Under the pieces are notes generated by a model, which saw only the letters and a program-made list of their open reading frames with translations, was not told the origin of the DNA and did no database searches. Of a stretch of DNA of 64,000 bases, positions 22,644 to 31,811 are shown in pieces. Each line of letters opens with the position of its first letter. The stretch's first letter is position 1. The position numbers and the translations under genes are program-made. This DNA comes from Sclerotiophoma versabilis (lineage: Eukaryota > Ascomycota > Dothideomycetes > Pleosporales > Didymellaceae): contig JAAROD010000049.1 in assembly GCA_012274445.1 (NCBI GenBank), forward strand, positions 1,178,001-1,242,000. Reading direction: 5' to 3'.

Positions 22644-22969
22644 TTAGATCTTGAACCCGTAGCCGGCCATGCATGTCTTGTATTGGGAGACGAGGTCGGC
22701 GCACTCCTTCTGGGGGTCGTTTGAGGTCGAGAACAGCATGCACTCATCGCGCTTCGCTTTCTGCTCAGTGCAAACGCAGCATGGCTGTGTTTTGTTAGGT
22801 TCATGCTCTCAATACTGCATCGTTAAACATGTACCTTGTACTTTGTCTGCGGCGCAGTGGTGTCCTTGAGGTCTGCGCCCATATTGGCGGCGGTTGGTGG
22901 TGCTATTTCACATCAGCCATGTGTGTCGCAGGCGTGGCTTAGCTGCATCTACAACGTACCTGATGCCAT
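22644..22969 (-). CDS. COX17: Cytochrome c oxidase copper chaperone COX17
   Basis: Delivers copper in the mitochondrial intermembrane space to Sco1 and Cox11 for cytochrome oxidase assembly. Three exons, 22960-22969 (only 10 nt), 22835-22902 and 22644-22784, give 72 aa. The copper-binding KPCCVC motif is at residues 26-31, and the twin CX9C pairs are Cys31-Cys41 and Cys54-Cys64, as required for Mia40-driven import. The end AGYGFKI is typical of the family. No single frame of useful length covers it, so it is easily missed. It is divergent from RNA1 with 322 nt between start codons. Confidence 0.95.
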
Positions 22970-23291
22970 TGTGTGTTGTGGTGGTGGGTGAAGGAGCGTT
23001 GCTTAGAAATCGCCTCGGGAACGCGCGTGAACTTTTGGCGATGTCATCCCAGCACTTCGACCTCTGTCGCGTCTTGGCTTTCCCGCCCTCGCCGATTTTC
23101 ACGCCTGCCTAGCGCCTGGCCCTTGATTTCTGCAGGGATAACAGCCCACTTCGCCCTGTGCAAATACCCCACCAAGAGGCACCAAAACATTCTCCCCAAA
23201 CAGTCAACACGCGCCACACCTGTCTTTGCCTGTTGTTGTTATTGCACAGAACTCGAGTTGACCGTTATTCTTTTCTTTTGTGCACATCAAT
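22970..23291. promoter_or_regulatory. Shared divergent promoter of COX17 and RNA1
   Basis: A 322-nt spacer between two opposed start codons. No distinctive motif was recognised beyond pyrimidine-rich tracts before the RNA1 start. Confidence 0.5.
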
Positions 23292-24628
23292 ATGTCGAAG
23301 TTGTTCTCGCTCGAAGGCAAGGGCTTGAAGCTCACTACTGCGGAGGACATCGAGCCGCACATCCAGTCTCTCAAGGAAAACAACGATGTCGAGGAAGTGA
23401 GGTTTCTGGGCAACACACTGGGCATAGAGGCTTGTGAGGCTCTGGCAAAGGTTCTGGAGACCAAGAAGAGCCTGAAGGTACGTCCAACTCTTCTTTCTTT
23501 CACCCATCAAATGGCCCAAGATTGACACACGACCAGGTCGCCAACTTCGCTGACATCTTTACCGGCCGTCTCCTCTCTGAGATTCCAGCTGCGCTCCAGC
23601 ACCTCGTAAACGCCTTCCTTACATTACCGAATCTTCAAACCGTCGATCTTTGCGACAACGCCTTCGGCCTGAACACTGTTGCGCCACTCGTCGACTTCCT
23701 CTCCGCACACACTCCCCTCCGCTTCCTCTACCTAAACAACAATGGCATGGGTCCTGCGGCTGGTGTGCTCCTCGCCGATGCTCTTACAGCCCTTGCAGGC
23801 AAGAAGGAGGCTGCGCGTAAAGAAGGCAAAGACGTCCCCGATCTCGAGCTCGTAATTTGCGGTCGTAACCGTCTCGAGAACGGCTCCATGCAAGCCTGGG
23901 CCAAAGCGTACGCAGCAAACAAGGGCGTCAAGACAATCAAGATGACACAGAACGGCATCCGCCAGGAAGGCATCACGCACCTCCTCACACACGGCATCGC
24001 GCACCTCTCCAAGCTTGAGACTCTCGACCTGCAGGACAACACATTCACAGCCATGGGCGGCAAAGCCATCAGTAACGTCGTAGGTAACTGGCCCGCTCTA
24101 CGCGAACTTGGCGTCGGCGACTGCTTGCTCTCTGGTCGCGGCGGTATCGCGCTCGCGAACGCTCTGCAGAAGGGAAACAACAAGAACATTGAGGTTCTGC
24201 GCCTGCAGTTCAACGAGATCAACGCAAAGGGACTCGCAGGCCTGGCCGCCGCCGCACCAAAGCTTCCTGCGTTGCGACGTGTGGAAATCAACGGGAACAA
24301 GTTCGATGAGGAGGACCCAAGTATCGAGAAGCTGCGCGAGATCCTCGATGCGAGGAAAGAGGAAAGCGGCGAGAGGGAAGACGATGAAGAGTATTGGGGT
24401 CTTGACGAGTTGGATGAACTGGAGAGCGACGACGAGGATGAGGAGGAAGACAGTGATGATGAGGCGAAGAAGGGCAGTGACAACGAAGAAGAGGGTGTTG
24501 AGGTCGAGGAGCGCGCGGCGAGACAGTTGGTGGAGGATCAGCGGGCGGAAGACTCGACGGTAGCTCAGGACAAGGACAAGAAGGTCGACGATCTGGCTGA
24601 TGTACTGGCGAAGACTGAGATCAAGTAG
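23292..24628 (+). CDS. RNA1: Ran GTPase-activating protein Rna1
   Basis: Stimulates GTP hydrolysis by Ran in the cytoplasm, which drives the gradient for nuclear transport. Two exons, 23292-23477 and 23537-24628, give 425 aa. The protein is a string of RNase-inhibitor-type leucine-rich repeats, for example VEEVRFLGNTLG, LQTVDLCDNAFG, LRFLYLNNNGMG, LETLDLQDNTF and IEVLRLQFNEIN. It then has a highly acidic C-terminal tail from about residue 335, as in yeast and fission yeast Rna1. In the family the catalytic Arg lies in an early repeat; here the SLKVANFADIFTGRL segment across the intron carries the equivalent region. Confidence 0.96.
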
Positions 24629-24970
24629 GCGAGAAGGATGTCGCTCGTTCTTTGGAGCTTAGCTTGGCGAGCGTGGAGGTTACAACGGATAGACCAGGAG
24701 GAACGAGGCGATACCATAGAAATCACGATTCCCATTCTTACAAGCCGCGCTCGTACGCCTCAAGTGATACTTGGACAGTGTCTGCACCATCAACGAGAAG
24801 CGCGACTTGAAGACAGTGCAGCAGTGGATACCGTTACACTGACATCGTTCGTCTCATGTACATACACCAGTATCGTAATTAAAGCCCATAGATACCCGTT
24901 TCGCCCACCCCGTTTCGCCGTGACCAGCGCTCATGCATGTCGCCTATAGTTCTTGAGAAGAGGACACAGC
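24629..24970. other. Convergent intergenic region
   Basis: Lies between the 3' ends of RNA1 and the SMP-like gene. No gene or motif recognised. Confidence 0.5.
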
Positions 24971-26199
24971 TCAAGCAGCCGGATGGCTGTTCTCGCGCTT
25001 GTGCGTAGGAGGCATCGTCTCGACAACACCGCCGCCTAGGTCGCCAGAACTGTGACCTTGGAGCTTGGAGAGCGCGACATCGTACCTGCTGTCACCACGA
25101 GTAGTGTTGGTGAAATCGCTGAGTGACTGGTAACGCCTCATCGAAGCGTTAGATGGCATCCCTACACTCTTCTCGTGAGAGCGCTGCTCCCTTGGGCACA
25201 CCGCATCTGTCGCAGCAGCGTCCTGGACTCTCCCGTTTTTTGCCTCGGACTTAAGAAGATCAACTTCCACATCGTGGTGAGACTGCTTGTGGGGCGTAGA
25301 GGTGCGGCTGTTGGCACAAGACCTGACATTGTCTGAGCCACTGCTAATCGAAGCCTGCCGCTCACGCTTGGCAGCTACAGACTGTGCTATGGCAGTTAAG
25401 CCACCCCTCTCTGTGTGACCATGAGCTCGAGCTTCCAGAGAGTGCAGATGGTCCGCCTCAGCTTTGGTGACGATGCCGCGCTCGAGTCTAGGAACTATCT
25501 TGGCATACTCCTGCTGGAGCTCAGCTTCGAATTCTGGATGGGGCGCGTTGGTGTGGCCAATGGCTTTTTGCATTTCTGCATTGGCATTAGTAGGGGTTAG
25601 GTTATTCAGGTGAAGCATGACTCACTACTGACAATGCTCTGTGTAGTTCTGAGCATCTCTGTGTTGACATCACCGGGATTGGTCTCTACTGCTGCGTGAA
25701 GATCTTTGATGATAGTCAGGAGTGACGGACGAGGACTATGCCTAAGGTTGGTGCCTCTACTGTGAATGTCGTTGTGAGCAGCGGCGACAGACTCCACTGC
25801 AGAGACCAAGCGTGCTGAGCGTGGATCTCTGGCTTCGACGTTCTCGGAAAAGCGGCAAGCATCCTCCTCGGTGATGCTGCCTGGGTTGCTGCGCAGTCTC
25901 TCCATGACATTTTGAGATGCGTTGGTAGTGGGCTGTGAAGTACGATCGGCAGCTCGAGAATGATTGTCATTTGGAGCTGCTTTCCCGTCCTCGTTGTGTA
26001 AGGCAATGTCCACGACAGCAGCAATGATGTTGGCTGTCCACTCGTCTCCCTCTTCGGCGTTGTCAGCAAGGCTTTGAGCATCTTCTGTAGTGATGCTCTT
26101 AGCGTCGTGTTTCAACTTTCCGAGGATGAGCTCCATACCGTTCTGCAGCTTGCGGTGACGAGTCAGCCTCTCCTCCAGTTCTGAGGTGGCTTCTGACAT
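24971..26199 (-). CDS. SMP-domain-like (seed-maturation/LEA-type) fungal protein
   Basis: Two exons, 25626-26199 and 24971-25575, give 392 aa. Several repeats resemble the SMP motif of plant LEA proteins, also found in filamentous fungi: SITTEDAQSLADNAEEGDEW, SITEEDACRFSENVEARDPR, and after the intron GIVTKAEADHLHSLEARAHG followed by LTAIAQSVAAKRE. Each pairs a 'T-x-x-D/E-A' turn with a short Ala-rich helix. The C-terminal ~130 residues are Ser/His-rich and disordered-looking. The start at 26199 (MSEATSELEERL) is the first ATG. Such proteins are hydrophilic and are usually linked to desiccation or spore tolerance, which is inference here. The donor chosen is GTGAGT; an upstream GTAGTG would also keep frame. 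Confidence 0.75.
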
Positions 26200-26570
26200 G
26201 GTGGGGGTATTCAAAGATGCAAAGTCGTGAGTTGAAGTACTAGAGGGTTGCTGCGCAAATCGAGTGACGATGCGAAAGCAGATCTAGAGGTGCGCATGTT
26301 AAGATTGATGACGTCGTATGTTTGCGTGTTTGCAGTATGGGAGGTGAAAGGAAAGAACAAACAGTGACAACCTCACCGTGAATTTCTAATGTGATTGCAA
26401 AGCAACAACCTGCACCTGTGATACGAACGCACTAAATGCAAACTCTTGGGAAAGACACAGGTGAGCGCTCTTCCATCATTCCCGTCGAACCCTTAACTTT
26501 GTGACCTCAGAGCCTTCTGGGTGATGATCCTGAGACAAGAGCTATTTGCACCATATAGTGGTCGAGTAAC
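26200..26570. other. Intergenic: promoter of SMP-like gene and 3' region of F-box-like gene
   Basis: About 370 nt, with no coding content or motif recognised. Confidence 0.5.
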
Positions 26571-27446
26571 CTATTCAAGGGTTTCTCTTATCTGGACCGT
26601 AGCCGCTTCCTGCCAAAGATAGCGTAAATAGTCCTTCCTGTCCTGGGTAAAGTATATATCCTCAAGAAGCCCATTCCGCCTCAGAACGTCATAAATAGAA
26701 CGTCCTTCTCCTTCACACAACCTGTCAAAACGCAGTATGCGAAGCCCAGTCATCGAGGACGCGGGTATGTCGGCTTGACGAATGTTGTCCCCTAGACAAT
26801 TCAACTCGACAATGACATTGGCCTGGGGATTCAAATTCTTGATTTGTATTTTGGCTTCCTCGAGGAATTCAATCTGCTCCATGAGATCTTCCACAAATAC
26901 TGCATAAGATCGAAGTTCAATAAGGATGTTCCTCAGCCCTGTTAGTTTCGGAAAGACTAACTGCTGGTTGACAAGGCTGTTCATCGCGAGGTTATTGTTG
27001 GGAGTGTACCCGAGGTCGGTGTCCAACGTCGAAGAGACTTCACTGTCGCGCTCCTCGAAGAAGCTATGGAAGACGAAGTGCAACCTAGATATAGCATGTA
27101 GCTGATCTTGAGTACGCCGTTCCATCCACTCCTTAAAATTGGTGCGAGGGCCCGCTGTGATTGAATTCAATGAGTACGGGAGGAGGTGGGTTTCGCGGTA
27201 GATTTGTCGATTAACAAACAGCAGACCGACGCGGCGATGTTGGACATAAGTCAGGCCTCCGAAACACGAGAAGGTGTTACCTAGGTCACCGAGGATGTCT
27301 TCGTAGATCACATTGCGGAGCTCGGCCGGAAGTCTGAAGAAGGGAGGTTGTATGTTCTCAGATGCTGAGAACATAGTGTCAGCAGAAGGTGCATGCTGCT
27401 GTCCTATGCCCGAAGTCGGCTGTTTAGTAAGTTGTTGTGTATGCAT
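26571..27446 (-). CDS. F-box/2EXR-like protein of unknown function
   Basis: Single exon, 291 aa from the ATG at 27446; the open frame extends a little further upstream without an ATG. The stretch FFRLPAELRNVIYEDIL (about residues 36-52) is typical of the large family of Dothideomycete proteins whose N-terminus resembles an F-box or 2EXR domain. It is followed by VGLLFVNRQIYRETHLLPY, another feature of the group. The remainder is mixed helix and strand with no named domain. In other members the motif may recruit a ubiquitin ligase, but this is unproven. The gene is divergent from the PPR gene. Confidence 0.75.
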   Translation of the reverse strand: MHTQQLTKQPTSGIGQQHAPSADTMFSASENIQPPFFRLPAELRNVIYEDILGDLGNTFSCFGGLTYVQHRRVGLLFVNRQIYRETHLLPYSLNSITAGPRTNFKEWMERRTQDQLHAISRLHFVFHSFFEERDSEVSSTLDTDLGYTPNNNLAMNSLVNQQLVFPKLTGLRNILIELRSYAVFVEDLMEQIEFLEEAKIQIKNLNPQANVIVELNCLGDNIRQADIPASSMTGLRILRFDRLCEGEGRSIYDVLRRNGLLEDIYFTQDRKDYLRYLWQEAATVQIRETLE

Positions 27447-27930
27447 ATCTGTATTGTCGTATTTCGTGAGATGTAGAGGGTCTATCGTGGGATTCAAAGT
27501 CCTGGAACCGCGTGTCCTTCTGGGGGCTCGAGGTAGGTTTGTCGCCGTAACGTGTCGCTAAGTGAAAGATACTCTTCTATTTGACCAGAACTAGTCCACT
27601 CTATTGGTATGATGCACTGTCCCAGATGCAGGTATTCAGCCGAGCGTGCTCTCCCAAGGAACAACGTGACAGGGTCTCTCCCCTAATGGCAGTTCAAGTA
27701 ACACAGCGTTTCACGTGACGGTTGGTTGGTTCTTATCGATAAGAAATCTTTCCTAACTTTCACAGATAGGAGGGATGCGCGTTTAGTGGCACCGGGAACA
27801 TTTCATATTTGTTCAGTCTCACACTCATTCTTTTTCAACCGCTACTTTCGGATCAGATGGGGTGTGAAGTTGCATTCTCCGTTCAGTGAATTCTTCTCTG
27901 TCGCGACACATACCTCCGCTGCGCCTGCTG
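27447..27930. promoter_or_regulatory. Divergent promoter of F-box-like and PPR genes
   Basis: The 484-nt spacer contains a perfect 16-base palindrome with two opposed GATAAG sites (see the separate entry). The rest shows no coding content. Confidence 0.5.
27730..27745. promoter_or_regulatory. Perfect 16-bp palindrome TTCTTATCGATAAGAA
   Basis: The sequence equals its own reverse complement and places two GATAAG cores head to head around ATCGAT. It is about 185 nt before the PPR start codon. Thirteen of its bases, extended by one A, recur exactly at 18011-18023. A dimeric or paired GATA-type binding site is the simplest reading, inferred from sequence only. Confidence 0.4.
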
Positions 27931-30282
27931 ATGCATGCGCTCCGCCGACTACGATGCCTTCTCCGCTCCATACCAACATCTCAAACACGCCATCTGAGAA
28001 CGAGACCGCGTCCGATACCAACCTACACCACACAATGGGATCCGACTCTACATAGTCCGCTTCGCCCGCCGAAGGTGCTGGACGAGTCTCCCAACCTCGA
28101 CGAACCTCTACGAAATACACTGGAGCAAGGTTTGCTCAAGGACGGCACCAAAGATGATTCGTGCCAGGTTACAGACGGGCAATTGGATACCGAAGATGTT
28201 GTCATCAGAGTCAACAGTCGTAATCCACAGATCGCACACGAGATCAAGAAACTGCAATATCTGCTCAACCTTGCCAACTTGAAAGATGATTTGGATGCGA
28301 CCTTGCGGGCACCGTTGTGGAACGCCTACACACTGGCGATGAAACGCAAAGTGTCGCTCCCCAAGTATCTGCCTCAAAGGGCCTGGAATATACTGTGGAA
28401 ATCGCAGTATGCAGACTTCTCCGACCTGTCTCGTCGGCAGGTTCATCTAGCTAAACTCGACCGTGATCTCCTCAATGCAAAAGCATCTCCAATCGCGGGG
28501 CAGGTAGCATATCGTGCTGAACGAAAGTTCATGGCCGGCATGCAGGAGGAAGCCCTCAATGTGTGGGAAACCAGTCGCTATAACTTTGTGACAACACCCG
28601 AGTATTTAGATACAGGCACGAGGCTGTACGCGCTTGCTGGACATCCGGATCAGGCAAGGAGAATCATGGATCATCTACTTCAGTTGGACCCAAACTGGGA
28701 TCTGTCAGTGATGATGGCAGTGTTTCGCGCCTATACGAGTTCGGATTTGGAACAGCACCACAACGAGGCGAAGGAGATGTATCCCGCCATAAAGGCTAAA
28801 ATGGGTACCAAAGGCACTCTTGAGACTTACGACTCCTGCATGATTGGGTTCCTAGAAGCCCGATCGTTACCAGATGCGAAGCAAGTGTTTCATGACATGG
28901 TTTGTGAAGGCTACCTTGAGACCAAAGGATCCGAATTTCAGGTCGAAGAAGTCATTCGCAGACTCAACCTGCTGTATGCTTTGGGTACAAACATCGCAAG
29001 CATGACCAGCATTGCACTGGGTGCTATCGCCGTCTTGCCGGTAGCATACCACGGCCACGTCTTCAGTGACTGGATCAAATGTGCAAAGGTTGCAAAAGCG
29101 CCTCAGGCAGCTGCTCAAATCCTGGACATGATGATTCAGCGAGGCTACGAGCCCGAGACGAACGATTTCAACTTACTATTAAGAACACTCTTCCGGACGA
29201 AAGAACATGAAGACATTTTGAAGGCAGAGAACATCGGCTGGAAGATGATTGAAGAAGCTCGGCTGTCATCAATACCCACAGAGCGGCATCCTTCCGGGAG
29301 CCGCGTAAAAGCTATTGCGGAAAAACTTCACAACGTCAGCGTGCTTGATGCAAGTCCTGCAACATCGGTGCCTGCAGCAAATGCGTCAACGTTCGCCCTG
29401 ATAATGCGCCATCATGCCCAAGGCTCGCAATGGGAGCACGTGGACTATCTCACAAGACAGCTAAGACTGGCCAATGTTGAAACAAATAGCACCATCATGA
29501 ACGTCCTTATCGAAAACAAAGCCCAACAAGGGAAGTTTGTCGAGGCATGGCAAATCTACAAATCACTCACCGATAATCCCGACCAAGCTGGAGCTGTTTT
29601 CCCCGATGGTGAAACTATGAGAGTTCTGTGGAGGACTCTTCGCCTCGCACTTGGTGATCCCACTCATCGAGAGAATCCCAGTCTGCCAACACCACGCGAA
29701 CTACTTCGTGAAACGATCGACTGGTGGATTCTGGTTCGCCAAAGACGCGATGCCGGCCGCTTCCTTCAAGGTTTGGCTGCAGAGAACAAAGGTGCCATTA
29801 CGAATCTGATGCTGCACTGCTTCAGTTATGCGCAGGACTTGTCTGGCTCGCTCGTAGCTCTGCACGTGCTCCGCCATAAATTTGATATCTACCCTACGCG
29901 GGACGCTGCAAGAATAGTGTTACGGCAACTTGCATGGGAAACTATGCACAACGAGACAGAGTCGGTACGCATACAGTTTGGTCTCAGCAAGAACAATGCA
30001 AGAAATATGCAGAGGCTCTGTCGTGCATATGAGCATCTGTACTCGCGCAGACTTCAAAGACTGAAGATCACCAAGGATGTTCTTCGGGCGTGCAACCAGG
30101 AGCAAGTTGGCGACTTGGAACTCAACATGATCAGTGAGTTCATTAGGGTCGTTCTACTCGCAAACTATCCCCCAGAGATTGTCGAGCTCATGATTGAGGG
30201 TGCTACAAACGCAGTCGGAGTCCCGCACATGTCAACCGGCGATGTGACCGTCTTCGACTTGATTGCCGCCTCACAGCGCTGA
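27931..30282 (+). CDS. Mitochondrial pentatricopeptide-repeat (PPR) protein
   Basis: Single exon, 783 aa from the ATG at 27931. The N-terminus (MHALRRLRCLLRSIPTS, then Arg-rich with no acidic residues for ~45 positions) is a clear mitochondrial presequence. The body is helical with scattered PPR-like units, such as TYDSCMIGFLEARSLPDAKQ, then VFHDMVCEGYL, MNVLIENKAQQGKFVEAWQI and DFNLLLRTLFRTKEHEDILK. Fungal PPR proteins of this size bind organellar transcripts and act in their stability or translation (for example Neurospora CYA-5). Which transcript this one serves is unknown. The 3' end is 178 nt from the convergent neighbour. Confidence 0.85.
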   Translation: MHALRRLRCLLRSIPTSQTRHLRTRPRPIPTYTTQWDPTLHSPLRPPKVLDESPNLDEPLRNTLEQGLLKDGTKDDSCQVTDGQLDTEDVVIRVNSRNPQIAHEIKKLQYLLNLANLKDDLDATLRAPLWNAYTLAMKRKVSLPKYLPQRAWNILWKSQYADFSDLSRRQVHLAKLDRDLLNAKASPIAGQVAYRAERKFMAGMQEEALNVWETSRYNFVTTPEYLDTGTRLYALAGHPDQARRIMDHLLQLDPNWDLSVMMAVFRAYTSSDLEQHHNEAKEMYPAIKAKMGTKGTLETYDSCMIGFLEARSLPDAKQVFHDMVCEGYLETKGSEFQVEEVIRRLNLLYALGTNIASMTSIALGAIAVLPVAYHGHVFSDWIKCAKVAKAPQAAAQILDMMIQRGYEPETNDFNLLLRTLFRTKEHEDILKAENIGWKMIEEARLSSIPTERHPSGSRVKAIAEKLHNVSVLDASPATSVPAANASTFALIMRHHAQGSQWEHVDYLTRQLRLANVETNSTIMNVLIENKAQQGKFVEAWQIYKSLTDNPDQAGAVFPDGETMRVLWRTLRLALGDPTHRENPSLPTPRELLRETIDWWILVRQRRDAGRFLQGLAAENKGAITNLMLHCFSYAQDLSGSLVALHVLRHKFDIYPTRDAARIVLRQLAWETMHNETESVRIQFGLSKNNARNMQRLCRAYEHLYSRRLQRLKITKDVLRACNQEQVGDLELNMISEFIRVVLLANYPPEIVELMIEGATNAVGVPHMSTGDVTVFDLIAASQR

Positions 30283-30460
30283 TGGCCTTGAGTGAACCAG
30301 ATTCTCATCATCTCGTTCTTGACAACTTTCATTTTAGCAAGAGCAACTCGGACTGCATTGTACCATATATTTTCAAGATACCCACCAACTCCATAGACCT
30401 AGATTTCCATGTACCATTAATCATATCTTACACCATCATCATTGTCCTGTCCCTTGTCCT

Positions 30461-31167
30461 CTACAACCCTAAAGGATTGCTGGCGCTCCCCTTCTTGACT
30501 GTGCTACCTGTGACACCAGGCCTGGAAGCCATACTCGCAGCACCTCCGGCAGCACTCGTGGACAAACCCAGTGGGTTTCCTTTTGTAGTTGCCCGACTTC
30601 CTGCTGCGCCAGTCATGTCCTTGATAGAGTTGCCGTACTCGCGAACCATGTCGCCCCAGCCTCGCGATGTGTTCGCTATGCTGTCGACTGTTAGCGTCAT
30701 TTGAAAGTTTATGGTGGGAATACGCACCTAGCACCAGCGCCCCTTCCAGCTCCAGCAACACCGTTCCCAGCAGCCGTCACCACGGCACCAGCAGCATTTC
30801 CCACGCCCGCCGCAGCAGCACTCGTCGCACTGCTAATTCCTGACGATGCAGCACCAAGCGTCTTGGTGAGCCAGCTCTTGTTCTGTGGCGCCTGCTTTGC
30901 GACGTTCTTCGGCGGTGGGGGAACGGCCTTCTTAGCACCAATCGGTTGCGATCCAACTGGTTTCTTCACAGCAGCAGAAGTCCCGACGGGCTTTTTGGTC
31001 GCTGTCGCGGGCGTGATGGGCTTCTTCGCTGGTGCTGCGGCGGGCTTCTTGTACGGGACCGTTTTGGTCTGGGCGGATACGGGCTTCTTTGCTGGTCCAA
31101 CAGCTTTGGGACCCGTGGGTTTGGGTCCTGCGATGGCTTTCTTTGTGCCGATGGGTTGAGCGACCAT
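30461..31167 (-). CDS. Small Lys/Pro/Ala-rich protein of unknown function
   Basis: Two exons, 30728-31167 and 30461-30680, give 219 aa. The first half is a low-complexity, strongly basic array with repeated AKKPV, GPK and KKPVG units. It is followed by a small-residue stretch (SSGISSATSAAAAGVGNAAG) resembling a glycine/alanine-zipper helix. The second exon adds WGDMVREYGNSIKDMTGAAG and a Ser/Gly tail ending NPLGL. The 47-nt intron has clean GTGCG and GACAG ends with a GCTAACAG branch region. The protein was not recognised. The basic, disordered start suggests nucleic-acid or membrane-surface contact, but no function is assigned. Confidence 0.7.
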
Positions 31168-31811
31168 TTTGGTGATATTCAATTTGTTTGAGTAACTTGG
31201 GATGTGTTTGTAGTGTCTCAATATGTACGGGTTTGAAACTTTCAGCGGCCAATGCTGTGCGTGTGAAGCAATGCTCTCCTTCTGCGTTACAGCTACCCCA
31301 TATCAAGTTTCCCATGGCGATCAGCTTTGCCCCAATGACGTACTAGCGGAACACAACGTCGCGGCGGACGCGATCTTCGAGCTAGGCCGTATCAGGATAG
31401 CTTGCTCCATCCAAGCGTCGAGCCTCCGAACACTGGTGTGGACCCTGGATGTTGTTTCGCATTCGAGGTCGCTGGACGACATGTCGACGTCTCCTCTACG
31501 AACGCTCTCTGCATATCTTTTCTCCATTTTGCTTTGCGCATCTGCACTTCTTTGATTGCTCCCTTGCACCAGATTACCCGCACGCCTTGACTGGTTGTGT
31601 TGACGGCCCTTCACCCCTTCTGCTCCCCGGAGCCGTGAATGTCGATGAACATCCGCCTTACACACCGCAACGACTGCACATGATGACTTGCTTTCACCTA
31701 TACCCCAGGCGACGCCAATAAAAGAATAACAACAAACGTAAGTCGCATCTTCCCTTTCCACCATGCAGCACCGCCTACGCACGCGACCAAACAACCTCGA
31801 CTGGCGCAATC
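31168..31811. promoter_or_regulatory. Divergent promoter of small basic protein and STE20-type kinase genes
   Basis: A 644-nt spacer. The right part is pyrimidine-rich, as in a fungal 5' leader, and short overlapping frames on both strands look like chance. No specific motif was recognised. Confidence 0.45.

Noticed and set aside
23728..24483. Minus-strand 251-codon frame rich in Ser and Arg
   Set aside because: Antisense of the leucine-rich repeats and acidic tail of RNA1, which are unmistakable on the plus strand.
30282..31159. Plus-strand Ala/Pro-rich frames
   Set aside because: They are antisense to the two exons of the Lys/Pro/Ala-rich gene, whose minus-strand splice sites join in frame.
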